Shown piece after piece: positions 10,450 through 23,783 of a stretch of DNA of 64,000 nucleotides. Below the pieces are notes generated by a model, which was given only the letters and a program-made list of their open reading frames with translations, did not search any database and was not told where the DNA came from. Each line of letters starts with the position of its first letter. The stretch's first letter is position 1. A program made the position numbers and the translations under genes. Source of the stretch: Viola odorata (Eukaryota; Streptophyta; Magnoliopsida; Malpighiales; Violaceae); NCBI GenBank assembly GCA_963691705.1, contig OY829544.1, forward strand, positions 5,463,501 through 5,527,500. Reading direction: 5' to 3'.

Positions 10450-11649
10450 GGTTATTGATAATTGAGGTGATCACATTTTCAAACAGATTTTTGAAAATGT
10501 TGGACAAAACTATTGTTAAAAATAAGAATTGAAAAATTACACACTACTATACTTCTAGCTTCCCATCTAAGCACATATGTATGTATCGTCAAATTAACGA
10601 TATCATGAAGAATAATGGATCGCCAGTTATACGAGGCTAATGCAATTTTGTGCTTCGACGTGCTTTCACTTCAATTATAAATTCACAATAATAATTAGGT
10701 TTTAAAAAAGAAGATATTTTTGAATTTCTTAAGCACAATTCTTTGTAAACTCATGGGTTATAGGTAGGTTAGTCCATTAAATTGTCAATGCATTATTATG
10801 ATCTGACTTACTTGCAATCTTCTTATTTAAGGAGTAAAAGTGTCAAACTACCGATTAATCAAAAATAATTATTAAAAAAAAAACTAATCAAAAATAAGTT
10901 TTCCGTCCTCCTTTTTGGTGTCCAATTAATAAATGTCTCGTTACAGAAATTATGAAAGGCCCGTCCATATATAAAAGAAACACAAGGCCCAACCCGTAAA
11001 CTTCAAAATTAATTATGTAAATTTGTTCATAATTTTAATAATAAATTTCTTATAAACATCAAAAGCTTCAGTTATACTCTAACTGAATGTTAAAACATTG
11101 ACTCTTTCTATTACTGAGTTAATATTTGGTTCGATTTTTACAACCTTATAATATATACAAATTTTGAATACTTTATTAATATTTTAACTTTTATCTGTAA
11201 ATTTATGACCCGTAAAAGTTAGTGGGTTCTATAAAAAAAATGAGTAAATTATCTAACATAAATTACGTAAGTGATCAAATCGTGCAAAAGAGAAATCTTT
11301 GTAATTAAATTGTCCAAAAATAAAAACTCTTGTCCGGATAGAAGTGGATCCAAATATTTTAAGAAAATAAGATGAGTTGTAAAAGAAATTGACGAAAGGC
11401 ATCAAAAGAATAAAAACATAACAACTTAATTTTATTAGAAACTAATGATCGATATTGATCCTACAACCCTCTTGAAAATAAAAAATGAACAACAACATTA
11501 TTAACTTCTTCTTTTTTATATCGATTGGCATGTTAGTACCAATAAATATAAAAAATTACAATGACCACATCATCAAAAAAAGAGAAAAAAATAGGTAATT
11601 AATAATAACGGAGAATATTATAAGAACAAATCGAATGATCGGTCGTTTT
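10450..11649. other. Intergenic DNA with duplicated segments
   Basis: No gene was seen. 10600-10680 holds part of the aacgtgcac repeat block; 10845-10940 is the second copy of the 2464-2560 repeat; 11268-11649 matches the 3' flank of gene copy 1. Confidence 0.55.
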
Positions 11650-11982
11650 TTAATGAGGGCATTTGTACTCAGAAGGGCAATGCTTTCCGCACTGGTTGAG
11701 GAGTAAGTTCAAGGAGACGGAGTCGAGGTTCAACTTTACGAGTCCCAACACATTGACCTTAACGGAGGCGCAGAGGCAAGCGGCGGCGTCAAGACCAACA
11801 AGATTGCCGAGGAGAGGACAGCAAGGGGCGACGTGTCGGGAGGTGGGAAGGTTAAGGTGCACCAAATCATTGAGTGCACTCACGCACACATCCAAATTTG
11901 GACAGGCGGCGCTCGCCATGCTGACGAACACCAGGTTCAAGCAGAGGAGAAGAGCAATCGAGGCTAAGCTTTTGGATGCCAT
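11650..11982 (-). CDS. Secreted eight-cysteine-motif protein, copy 2 (DC2.15/HyPRP-like)
   Basis: This intronless 110-residue gene is 107/110 identical to copy 1 at 5453-5785; the changes are Thr7 to Ala, Val52 to Ala and Arg110 to His. It keeps the signal peptide, all eight family cysteines and the extra C102, and likewise lacks a proline-rich segment. Both copies are in the same orientation about 6.2 kb apart, and similarity extends into both flanks, so they arose by a segmental tandem duplication. A TATA-like box (ctataaaaa, minus strand) is at 12089-12097. The 5' leader diverges between copies just upstream of the ATG, which could give different expression. Confidence 0.92.
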   Translation of the reverse strand: MASKSLASIALLLCLNLVFVSMASAACPNLDVCVSALNDLVHLNLPTSRHVAPCCPLLGNLVGLDAAACLCASVKVNVLGLVKLNLDSVSLNLLLNQCGKHCPSEYKCPH

Positions 11983-12088
11983 CTTTATAAAAAGAAATAA
12001 TGGATTCGGTGTTTCGAAATTAGTTTGTTATTTCAGGTCCTCTTAGTTTTTGCTGATGGATGGTGCCAACAGAAATGAGGAGTATGGG

Positions 12089-12097
12089 TTTTTATAG
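12089..12097 (-). promoter_or_regulatory. TATA-like box of cysteine-motif gene copy 2
   Basis: The minus strand reads CTATAAAAA about 107 bp upstream of the ATG at 11982. It is the counterpart of the box at 5907-5914. Confidence 0.55.
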
Positions 12098-12686
12098 ATG
12101 CATGAGGGAGATTACTAAGTTGGAATATTATTGATTAGTAATTTCTTCAAATTATCTCATATACGTGCCAGGCTCAATTGGCATCTATAATTGTCTGGGA
12201 GATTTTATTCTTCGATCCGTATCTTATTAGGAATAAAAAAGATCCTTTAAAGATTGTTACAGCAAATTAATCTGTGGAATAATTATACTAGCTAGCTAAA
12301 CAAATTAATTTACAAATAATATATACGATTAGCATTAATTGTGGTTGAGTGTTAAAAAATTTATCACACTTAATTTATAGGAGTTCAAGTTTAAATCTAG
12401 AGAATACAGAAAATCATACATATACTTAGAGAGTCATCCTTTTATAGGGTTTTTCGACCATTATGAATAATCACGTATATAATGATAATACATTCTCGAA
12501 CGAGATTGGTAATGCATACAACTGCTCATTAAACTGGTTGATGCTAGCAAAGCTTGTTAGTTGTCTTATTCTAGCTTTCCGCGCACATGACGACTCAAAA
12601 ACCGGTTGGAACGTGCACGATTATTAATTTGAATTATCAAAATGATTCCTGATCGGCTAATGCACCTGTGTTCTTGCACATGCATG

Positions 12687-13449
12687 CAGAGGCGGAGCCT
12701 CATAAGGGGCAGCCCCCCACCCCCCCAAACTTTTTATAAAAAAATTAATATATACATTGTTGGTTCGGTTCGAACTGATGATACGAGCAATTTTACCTAA
12801 AAATGAATAAAAACTCGAACCGAAATTGTTAAAGTGTGGAATAAAATAAAGCAAAATAATTAGTACACAATAAGCGACGAAAAGTCAGCTCTATAGTTCA
12901 ATAAAAATTCGCTCGTAAACGATAAAAGTTCGAACTTAAGAGATAAAAGTTTAAAAAAATTTAAACCCAACCCACACTCAGATCCTTTCAATTAAATCTC
13001 AAATCCTCATTTCCCAAATCATCACTACCAATAAACCCGTGCCAAAACCAATTTAATCTTTACCGAAATCTAATCCCTAAATTTAATTCAATTTCTACAC
13101 CAAATCATCACATATCGATTACCCTCTCAATCTCTCATTCAATTTTAATCCTAAAGTAGAGAACAATTGTAAAAAGTACGTATATTGTATGAATTCTAAT
13201 GTATAATTATTTTTTTTCTATATTGTCTTCTTATTTATCTTTTTGTTAAGTTTATCTAAATATTTGTTATTTAGTGACGGATACAAGTACTCTTACGCAT
13301 TTTTCAATTTTTCGTTCAGCTCACTTGTCTTCCTTTAAAATACTCAAAATAAATAAATTCGGGGGCGCTACCCCCGCACCTCCTGAATACAAATCGTAGA
13401 TCCATCACTGATCTCGCCCCCCAAACATCGAGGGTAGGATCCGTCACTG
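12687..13449. mobile_element. hAT-like non-autonomous transposon (763 bp) with 8-bp target duplication
   Basis: The left end CAGAGGCGGAGCC and the right end (complement) CAGTGACGGATCC match at 10 of 13 bases. The element is flanked by a perfect 8-bp direct repeat, catgcatg (12679-12686 and 13450-13457), as expected for hAT insertion. The interior has G/C-run borders (ggggcagccccccacccccc; gggggcgctacccccgcacc) and AT-rich DNA without a transposase. It splits one copy of the upstream repeat block: ttgcacatgcatg on the left continues as ctttcccttcaatt on the right. Confidence 0.8.
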
Positions 13450-13457
13450 CATGCATG

Positions 13458-15677
13458 CTTTCCCTTCAATTAGGTTGATGGTAATTATTTGGGTGATCTC
13501 TTTTTCAAACAGTTTTTTTGGAAAGCAGTTCTCCTTCTTCTTTTTAACTCCGTGAGAGATGTGAAAGTATTGTTAAAAAGGAAGGATTGATTATGGCAGA
13601 GATGGGAGATACGGAAGAAGAGACGGGAAAGTTATGCATACACTACGCTCATTCTTCATTTAACCACATATCTCTCCGTTGTTTATCACTCTCAAAATAA
13701 AACGGAAAATATCATTATTCCGTTTTGATAAAGAAAGTTATTGAACAAAAACAAATGAAAATATAGGAGAGTTATTAAATAATTAATAAGTACAAGTATA
13801 TGTAAAGTGATGGAAAATTAATGATATTTAATTCGATTGTTTATTATGATTGTGTTTTGTAAATTTTTACGATTTATCTGTATCTTATTCGAGTGCAAGT
13901 ACTAATATTATTACTCGTAATGTAAACTACCTGTTGAGTTTTTTTTTATAATAAAAAGTAAACTAGCTATTGAGTTAAGAAATAACTCTTGTTACCCGGA
14001 GGCGATCCATGATAGCATTTTGCCTCTTATTTGTAATGACGTTTTACCTTACCTTTGATTTAATGAAACTATTCAATTTGATTTATTTTTTGTTTTTAAA
14101 AAAAAACTTGGGGGTATTTTAAACAACTGCCGACCCAAAAATTCAGCCCAAAAGCCTGAAGTCCGGTTGGCTGGGCCAACAAGTAGAGCTAGGCCGAGGA
14201 TGGGGCTTGGAAAAATAAAAAGTCTGCACGTCTAGTTAGATTGGAACTCGTTTGGTACACTGCCTAGAACATACGTGCAAATAATGTTAAGGGCAATGTT
14301 AAAGGTAAATTAGAAGATAGTTAATATAAAAAGTTTGTAAGATTTATTTTATGTATAACATCACTTTTATATATATAAAAGATGTCAAACTTTACAAAAT
14401 TTCCTAGCTTGGCACCAATAGTGAATATTTATATTCACTAACTCAGCACACTAATAATATATGGGTCGCGTTGTCAGTCCATAATCATATAAGGATTTCA
14501 TTAGATGAATTTCGATGAAAAATAAGAATGTACAGGGAAAGAGACCTCATGTCCTATTCCAAAAGCCTCCTTATGACATAAGGAGTACTAGAAATTACTA
14601 TGTTTGTTGCGCACTTTAAGCTAAGAGTTATACTCCGATTAGAAAATATTATATTTACTTCCCTCTTAACAAATATAATTAATGCAATTAGAAGATCTTT
14701 CTATATTTTCTTCGACTCAATAGAGAAGTACTCCAATTCAATGATCTCTTTTTTAAATTTGGTACTAGCTATGCGAAGGGTATAAGTATATTCTTAACAC
14801 GATTAGTACTGACTTAGCTCTTTATACAACTCACCCCCTTGGGTTCTTTTTTGCAGATTACGTGAAGCATCCGGCCAATCCTAGCCTGCCAAATCAGCGC
14901 CCTGGTTTTGGAGAGTTAACAAATAATATTAGAACTTGCAATATAAACTTTATAGTTTCTTAAATTTAGCAATTTTAACTTTTTTATTAGTTTTAAAAAT
15001 TATAAAAAGGTAAAAAAATTATAAACATTAGAGGAAAAATGTAACAAATGTGATAGAAATTTAAAAATAAAAGAAATTAATGAGAAAATAGAAAAAAATT
15101 ATTAAAAAAGGAAAATGTTAAAAAACAAATGCAAAGTAAAGTAAAATAATGTTCTTGGTTGTCTTAGTCATTACCATACTTATTACACTATTTGTTTATA
15201 TTTCATAATTTTTTAACTTTTTTTTATTTTATTTGAATATTTTAACCACGGAAAAAGATTACAAACTAGTATTACTTGAAGTTATAAAACTATAAGGATC
15301 AAATTATAATATTTGAAACCTTAAAGTTTTTCCTTAGGTAGTTTATTTTTTCCTAATTTTTTCCTAATTTGAAGACCCGTTTCAATAGGTATTTGTCCAA
15401 ATTTTGTCCTCAGGGTTTAAGACAGAACTAGCTCTAAACTTTGCCGTACATTGAAGAAAGAACATCCTAACAATCACATACTGATAAGTTGTCGATTACA
15501 ACACTGAAAGTAAGGGATTTATTCAGACCGAATTAAAAGGAAAACTAACTGGGATTCTTACTAGGGGAGTAAACCATTTTCTCATGAATGTGTGGAAAAG
15601 ATACAGGGAAAAGGATAGAGTGGAAATTCTACAAATTCCAAACTCATAAATTGACATTTCCAGAATCCATTAATCCT
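13458..15677. other. Intergenic DNA, no gene recognised
   Basis: 13458-13580 continues the repeat block and resembles 10450-10530. The rest is AT-rich with only short chance frames. The last 200 bp or so is likely the 3' untranslated region of the lactate dehydrogenase gene. Confidence 0.5.
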
Positions 15678-17176
15678 TCAAAGCCCCAACTGACTCTGCA
15701 CCTCGAGAATTGTTTTAGCCGAATCCCTTAGCCGCTGCAACTCCTCATCTGTCAAATGCACATTGGTTACCCCCAACACCCCACCTCTTCCTAGCTGTGC
15801 CGGCAAGCTCAAGAACACATCCCCTCCATCAATCCCATAGAACCCTTTCGCAAGAACCGAAACAGGGTGGATTTTCCTCTGATTCCGAAGGATAGACCGA
15901 GCCAAGCTGGCCGCAGAGTACCCGATTGCCCAGGATGTGTAGCCCTTTAGCCTAATCACTTCATATGCACTCTCCACAACTGACTGGTGGATCTTTTCAA
16001 GTGTCTCTTTCTCGTACGTGATCTGCTGTTTCTCCAAGAAACTCAGTATCGGCACTCCCCCTACGCTTATGGTCGACCACAAGGCCACCGAGCTGTCACC
16101 ATGCTCCCCAACAATGTAGGCCTGACGAAGAAATCAACAAGAGTTTCACTCATTATTAGTAGTCCTACCACAAACTTCTACTAAACCAAAAAAAGTCTCT
16201 ACAAAACCATTCACAATGCAGAGAAACACAAATGCATTTGCTAAAGATAACAGATCCCATCTTCTTCTTTCCTGCATAATCATCCTAATTAGCTAAAGAA
16301 AAAGAACCAATTTTTCTATCCAATTCAATTCAAAGTTAATAATTGTGAGTTGCAAAGTTCAAACCTTTACATCTGTTTTTTTCTTCTTAAGAGTCAAGAC
16401 TCCAACAGATTACGATTACGAATATTAGCTTATTGTTAACTCATTACAAGTTCAAGTCTCCTAACTTATATTTCTGCTAAAAAGATCAACAGGACAGGAC
16501 AGGAGACGATTCATAATAATCCGATAAAAGCATGTGCTAAACAAGTGATCATATTTATTTGGCTGACCTGCACATCTTGTGCATTGACGTCAAGATGATC
16601 AGCAATCAAGAACCGGAATCTGGAACTGTCCAAATTGGTGCCCGACCCAATAACCCGATTGGAAGGAAACCCGGATAGCTTCCACGCAACATAAGTCATA
16701 ACATCAACTGGATTCGAAACGATCAGCAGAATGGTATCAGGAGAGTACTTAACAATCGGACGTATGATGTTCTGAAACAGAGCCACGTTCCTCTGCAGCA
16801 AGTCCAACCTGGACTCGCCAGCGATCTGGCGGGCCCCGGCAGTGATAATGCAGAGATCGGAGCCGACGGTGACGGAGTAGTCAGTGGAGGCGATGATCTT
16901 GGTCCTGGGTAGGAAAGCGGCGGCGTGCTGGAGGTCGAGCATCTCGCCGCGGAGCTTGTCGGGTTTGGCATCGACGAGGGCAAGCTCATCGGCTAAGTCC
17001 TGGGTGAGGATGGTTTGGGCGATGGCCATTCCGACATTTCCGGCGCCGATGACGGAGATTTTGGTCTGGCGACTGGTGGTGGAGGGAGGGGCTGTGTTGT
17101 GAATGGGCTTGAAGAAGACTCGGGATATATCTAGACCGCCGGGGCCGAGAGAAGAGGCTGAATCGCTCTTTTGCAT
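15678..17176 (-). CDS. L-lactate dehydrogenase (two exons)
   Basis: The product converts pyruvate and NADH to L-lactate and NAD+ in the cytosol during low-oxygen metabolism. Exon 1 is 17176-16568 (203 codons) and exon 2 is 16121-15678, joined in phase 0 across a GT-AG intron (16567-16122), giving 350 residues, normal for plant LDH. Visible motifs are the NAD-binding GAGNVG at residues 44-49; Gln117 in [11 protein letters not shown], where LDH has Gln and malate dehydrogenase has Arg; Asp183 and Arg186 in NLDSSRFR; and catalytic His210 in GEHGDS. These positions correspond to the family's Q102, D168, R171 and H195. The N-terminal 35 residues are a Ser-rich extension typical of plant LDH. No key residue is missing. 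The stop is TGA-type at 15678-15680 on the minus strand. Confidence 0.95.
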
Positions 17177-18182
17177 CTTATGGAAATTGGGTTTTATGGA
17201 TTTTTAGGTGTTTTTCTTAGGGGTTATTAGATACAAGTTGGGTTTGTAATGGAGGAAGAGAAAGGGAAAAAGTGCTTGGGGATGCGAGGCAAGTTAAGTG
17301 GAGAAGAAGGAGAAGGAGAAGGAGAAGGAGATGAGTGGCGTGCATTTTTCACGTAATTCCGTACGTACTTTCCATTTTACCGGAACTGTACAAAACCATG
17401 GGCAGAAAGTGTTCTTGGTCTGTTTCAAGACTTTTCGGGAGTAGATTTTCTAGAAACGCAAATCCTTGGGCAGGAAAATTGATCTCCTTTCATTCTCTTT
17501 ATTCTTTTATTTAATTTAATTTACATTATATGAGAGACTTTTAACATGTCTAAATACTAAAGCCACCACATTTCAACTAAAAGATACTAGAAGGAAGGTT
17601 CAAATCAAATCAAATTAAATAATTTTTTTTATAAAAAATATTCTAATAATTAAATAATCGAGTACTGATTATTTTAAATTTAAATCAAATAAAATAAAAA
17701 AATTAATTACGGGTTGGTTATTTGTTACCTACCCGAATCAAATATCAAATTTGACCAAAAAGAGAAATCAGATTTGTGAGAGTTCTCTCTGGCCATAAGA
17801 TTGAAAAAATAAGAAGTTGAAGTTAATTTCTATTTGGTAATTTTAAGATCGTGAATTGAAGAGCTAAATGAATACAAAATCATCATTAAAGTGATTAAAT
17901 CTAGACGGAAAAAAATGAGCTAGAATTCAAATAAATAGACCAAAAATATCATTACCAAACTTGAATAATTATCTTTGAAAAAACATACGCATATAAAAAA
18001 TTCCAATTTGAATAATTATTTTATGAGAGGATTTTTCATCACATTTTTTCACTCCAAGTGACTGGGCTTTTGTTTTAGTGCGCTCAGTTGGTACCAAGCC
18101 CAGTTTTGCGTGGATTGAGCTCACCACAAAATACGGGTAACCAACCGAATTCGTTAATCGTAACTAAACAGTGACTCACAAA
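17177..18182. other. LDH 5' region and intergenic DNA
   Basis: 17177-17340 is probably the LDH 5' untranslated region and promoter-proximal DNA, with a purine-rich gaaggagaaggagaagg tract (plus strand). The rest is AT-rich with no gene. Confidence 0.45.
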
Positions 18183-21100
18183 ATGGAAGCAGAGCTAGCT
18201 GAGCTGGAGCGGATTCAAACTGGAATCCTCCACCGGATATCGGACCTCGAGCTCTCTCTTTTGCCCCACCCGAACAACCTCGCCACTCCGCCCCTCGTCC
18301 CGTCCGCAAACTCTAATTGCTGTGTCAACGGCAGCAACGGCAACGGTGACGTCGAGGCTAGGCTCTCTTCCATTCTACGTTCCGGTGGCGTCAACAGCTT
18401 CACCTTCAAAAGAGTCCCCTCCGACTACTATGACTGTCCTCTTGAATCCCGACGCGACGTCTTGGGCGCTGCCTCCGTTCATCACCTCTGCAAAAGCATC
18501 GTTTTGGTACACCTACTAACAATGTTACATTTGTTTTCTTTTGTGATGAATAAATGCGAAGGGTTGGAAGAAATGCAGCTGGTTAAACTTTGAATGCATG
18601 CACATGGTAGAGTCCTAATATTTTGACCAACATTTATTGATTGCTGTCCATTTGATTTTAAGGAGTATGAAATCAAAATAATTCTTCAAGTGGTTTGAAG
18701 TAATGTGCATTTGTTCATTTGATGATGTGTGCAAAATATCGTAAATGTTAAGACGTGAAAAGGTGTCCAGAAAATCACTTAGATAAGGAATCATACGAGG
18801 TTACCTTTTGTCGTATCACTATAGGTGGAAGGGTCTAGTGCTATATGTTGATGTTGTCAGTGGAGTGAGTTGGGTATTGGAAGGTTTTGACTAGTAAGGT
18901 GTCACAAATTTGAAGTTAGGGAAACAATTAACTCAACCCATTGTCTTTCTCTCTCTCCCTCTCGTTTACCAAATGCTTACTATCTTGAATTTGTTGTGAA
19001 TTGAGCTTAATTTGTGCATTTCTACTTTTGTTTCAGAGAAGTATAGTGTTTCATGTTTAGGGTTCTTGAAATTGGGCTTTTTTGCAATTAATATAAGTTG
19101 AGATCTCCTTGAAACTAGGAAGAAATGAAAAAGTATGTATGTCGAGAGGACATACAGTATGGCTCCACAGAGGGGAAAAGATGAAAAAGCATGCTCTGCT
19201 TGCCGAAGGAGCAAAAAGCAACAGTTTATAGGGGATGGATCTCTTCAGCATGGAAATTGTCATATTTTTTATTTTTTCTTTGAGATTCTAATTGCTTCAC
19301 TAATTTGACTAATTGGTTGCAAAATGCATGAATCTGTGGGTTTGAGCTAATTAGTTGATTAGGAATATGAACATTAGCAAATGTCAATCTAGATTTCTCT
19401 GTTTTTTGGCTGTACATACATTAATGGGCATAACCACACTCAGACCTTTATTAGACCTACTTCATCACCAAAGTTATAAGCTTTTGCAGCTGTTTACTTG
19501 TAAGGCATGGCAATTGCGAACAAGATAAATAAGCAATAATGGTGAACTTTTCTTGGTTCTGTAATTTGTTTCTATGAAATATATTTATACAAAAACTCTG
19601 GTTGTAATTGGTATGGGATGCAGATTTCCACAGAGCTTCTCTGTGGATGATATAGTTGGTGGGGTTTGAAAAAGTTGTACTTTTAATTAGATCCTGCCAT
19701 ACTGATACCTTATTTTGGAAATGCCATGATTCAAGGACCATATTTACTTTTATTGCAGAAGAAAAAATGTGTTGGGACCAACTTGTGTTTGGCAAGTAAC
19801 TAATGAAGTCAGTTATGTTTCTATACTTTGAATGCTGGAGAGAAATATGGACAGAATGCTCAACCTTTTTGGTATGAAGAATACTCAACCTTCTTTTATG
19901 GATAGTAATGTTCTGACAGGGAAACTTTAAACTGGAAAGAATTAGATTCTGATACAACCATAATCAGACTGACAGTCTCACATGCTAAAATTAGTATCAG
20001 TAAGGTGTTTTGATTTAGTTCTTGTTTGAGGTTTGTGGAAATGGGTTCTGATGTGAGTATCCAACCAGATGTTTCCGTCAACAGTGACAACATATTCTTT
20101 GTCACACCTGAGAATTTAATTCAGTCATGTAGTTAGCAGGTTGACCATGTTTTACTCTTCCTTAGCAATATCAACACTGGATAAAGTATTTTCATAGCAT
20201 TGACCATGCAAATTGACATTCCCCCCCCATACTATTGTCAGTATAAATAATAGCTTTATCTTTGACTTCTGATGCTGGGCTAATAATTGCTCTTATTCCC
20301 CTCAGGTTAATACTCAAGCCCCATCTGATGTCATTGATTGCAGGGATCACAATAATTCCAAGTATTACCTTGTAGTTGTTCAGGTACCTCTGGGTCCTGT
20401 TAATACTTCTTTCATTTGTTGTGATGCCTAAACTATCTTATATATGGAATGTGGACATCTGATTTGGTGCAGTACACGGCTCGATTCAATGCTGAAACTG
20501 TTAAAAACTATCTGTACGCTCTCAACGAAGGGAAGATAGCTAAGAAGAAATTCAACTGTAAGTATTATTGGATGTAAAAACTGGATTTTTATGCACAGTA
20601 TGCATGTGTACCCACAATTATTCTTTTCATCTGTTGCTGAACAAAATTCATTTTTTGTTTCCAATTTTTGTATCAGAGGTGGCCATTATATTTCATAATC
20701 ATTGCAATGTACATATCTCATTCTTCAATGTGGTTGATGGATAGTAAATTACATACTTACAGGCTTCAAATGCATCTTTTGCTAACACGAAATGCAGAAA
20801 GTTTTTATGATTTCTTTAGTTTGCTGATCTAGCATTCAATTTGGTTTGATCCTGGCAATACCATATCTCATTCTTCAACGTGGTTGGTGCCCAGTAAATA
20901 GATGGATAGCGATAGCAGGCTCCAAATGCATCTTCTCTGCACAAGAAATAGAAAAAGTATTATCATTTTTTAATTATCTGGTGTAGCAATTCCTTCCTTT
21001 TTTTGTGTGCAGATTTCACGTTGCAGTAATTGGGTTAGCACCTTTGAACTTTAGTTGTGCTAACTTTTCTGGGCCTTCTGGGACGTCTATTACATGCATT

Positions 21101-23783
21101 ATTCAAGTCATACAGACATATCAACAATTTAAAATACAAGATAATTCTCAAAGCTAAATTTCAAGGCTACGCTATTTTTGTCAAACACACTTAAGATAAA
21201 AACTTGGAAACTATACCCTAACAAGTGGGCAAAGAATTATGTCTAAGACAGATGAGTAAGCAAAATTAACATATAATAAAAACTTTGATAAAATTTCCTT
21301 AAGTCTCTTTGTTGTGGAATTCCTGAGAAGGTGCATATGACCCTGCAAATTGTACTGGTTTGAATCAAACATCACTTGTTATAACTTTACAATACAACAT
21401 ATATCCCCTGTTTTTCTTATTGTCGAAGGAAAATGGTTTTAGGATATATAAGTACTAGACTCTATTAGTGGGTGTGAACGGAATAATAGGATCAGATTGT
21501 AGAGTGGAGTATAGTTAACAAGTGCATGTTGATTTCCTCTTGTAGCTTATAAGAAGTATTTATTTGAATCGAAGTCTTAAAGAGTTTGCACTTTTATATG
21601 TAGAGGTAGATTAATTAGACATCATCCTTAGGTTTCAGTGTCTCTAGTATCTTGTTTTTGGTAGAATGCATTCCTTTAGTTCACAAAAAATGGAAAAAAA
21701 AGAAACATCATTTTGTGTATAGTTTAAACTTGTTTACCACTTGTCTTCTTGTTCAATATGTTATCACGACTCTGGAAATTTCAGTGCGAGACTTTTGATT
21801 CCCATGTATTAATGAGAGAGTGACTTCTTGAAAAAGCAAATATCTATTGGGCAAGTTACGTATTAATTATTTGATTCGTGAGTATATTGTTCCCTTTTAA
21901 ATATTGCATGGCTAATCAGCAGTATTGTCAGTTAAATGAGAACATCTGCAGATGATTTTTGTAATGAAAATGTTGGTTATGCTATCACCATGTCATATTA
22001 TACGAATGGGCACTTTTACTTGATCTTATTATGTCTTCGTGTGTGCAAGTAATAGCTGAGGTGATTTTGTTCATGCACTATTTAACTAACACTAAATTTC
22101 TGTTGAAATACAAGACACACATTAAATACTCAGATAATTGATTCAGTGAGAACATAACATGATACTCACTGTACTGTGTTCATCATTAAAAGGATTTCTA
22201 GGACAGTCAGTTTTTTTATTAGTATGCTTTTTCTCTTTTTCTTAAAGAAATCTTTTAGTTGAATCTTATTGGAATCATCTGGAATGATATTTTTTTTGAG
22301 GGGGTCATAAATCCAGTAAATCTTTTCGGATAGAAGCGAGATTGTTTGTTTTACACTCTTGTTCATTTCCTGGTTTCCTTTTTCTCTATTCCCCTGAACT
22401 CTTGTAGTGAAAATTTGACACTCCTCAAAGATAGTGTCATTGTTAAGTGAGGGGATGGATGATAGCTTTTTTTCTTCTGTGCAGTGAGGCTTGCACCTGA
22501 GGAAACATCTATGGAGTTGACTGGATATGGGCACAATGCTGTTACATGTATTGGCATGAAAACAGACATTCCGGTGAACACATTAACTTATTCTTGTTGT
22601 ATAGGTTCTTAATTGCTTATGTATTCTTGAATTGGTAGTTGTCTCCGTATCAGCTGGTCTAAAATGTTTGTTTGCTCATATCCAATCATTTTTTCGAATT
22701 TATAGAATGCAGTATTTTATCATACTGTGTATATGCTTAGTTACAATAAAGGTGGCATTATTTCAAAGCAAGATTTAATTGTATTTAGTTGAGCACAATC
22801 CTGTTTATAGAAGAGAACTTAGGCTGAAACTTCTGCAAAGAATTATTGTCTTTTGGCAGTTATTCTACACTTTGACCTTCTAATGGTGCTGCTAGTTTCA
22901 AAGTTGTCTTTATGCAATGCACATGCACTAGGCACAATTTTCCATACATTACACCCGTAGTGTCTTACTTGGTCCAGCAGGAACATGTGTGGTTCCTGAG
23001 GTTTTGTTGCCTGGGGAGCAGATACATATTCGTGTCCTGCTATGGTTTGTTATGTGGTTTAACTATCATTTCTGATAAATGAGAGTTATAAACTTTGGTG
23101 AAGCAAGATAGTTAGTCTCGTAAAAAAATATTGTAGTGTGGATTGTTTTTTCTTTGGGATCAAATGTTCAACTGCTTTGACAACTATTTGAGTGGTCCAC
23201 TGTTCCAAAATTATGCCTGCCAATTTGCGATGTACTATGCTGGTCCACTGTCACCACTGCTTTAGTTGTCAAGATCACTTGTTGTCTCTAAAAGTTGAAT
23301 TGTTTCATGATGAACTGAAGTAGCTGGGAATTTCTACAGTGAAAGGTAGTTGATGTGGGTGTCTCTTTGTGATCTGGACATGTATTTGCTTAGGGAGCAT
23401 GATATGTGAAGCTGAAAGAAGACTCAACAATGATGACAGCACTGATGCTTAAATTATGTTAATAATGCAAGAAATGCGAGGAGATACTTGAAATTGATAT
23501 GGATATCCAATTTGTTTCGGTGGATTGGATGTGACAAACAAAGAGAAAAGGATGTTGTAGTTGCATATATGCATGCATAATATATATCTGAGTGATTATC
23601 AATGCAATATTGTTGATTAGACTTAGAATGGCTTGATCTCAGGTGATTTTGGACGAAGCAATTGTAAGACTTAGTCCTGATTTCTTCTGGTTGGGTGGTG
23701 GCGAGACTGATTTAAAGTTGGGGATAAGGAACTCGGAGTTTATCAAATTTGTTAAACCATTCATTGTCAGCTGTAGCGGATGA
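18183..23783 (+). CDS. YbaK/EbsC/ProX-domain protein (five exons)
   Basis: Exons 18183-18506, 20306-20383, 20473-20557, 22485-22573 and 23643-23783 join in frame through GT-AG introns to give 238 residues. The ATG at 18183 (MEAELAELERIQTGIL) is preferred; an in-frame ATG at 18171 would add four residues. The N-terminal third is a Leu/Glu-rich helix followed by a Ser/Asn linker. Exons 2-5 carry the YbaK fold: VNTQAPSDVIDC, YYLVVVQYTARFNAETV, the central VRLAPEETSMELTGYGHNAV, GMKTDIPVILDEA and the late WLGGGE loop. Family members hydrolyse mischarged tRNAs (prolyl-tRNA deacylases and relatives) or bind aminoacyl-tRNA synthetases. The exact substrate here is unknown. Introns are long (1.8 and 1.9 kb for introns 1 and 3). 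Confidence 0.88.

Noticed and set aside
15987..17102. Plus-strand and alternative minus-strand frames within the LDH gene
   Set aside because: They overlap conserved LDH sequence and are shadows of its exons.
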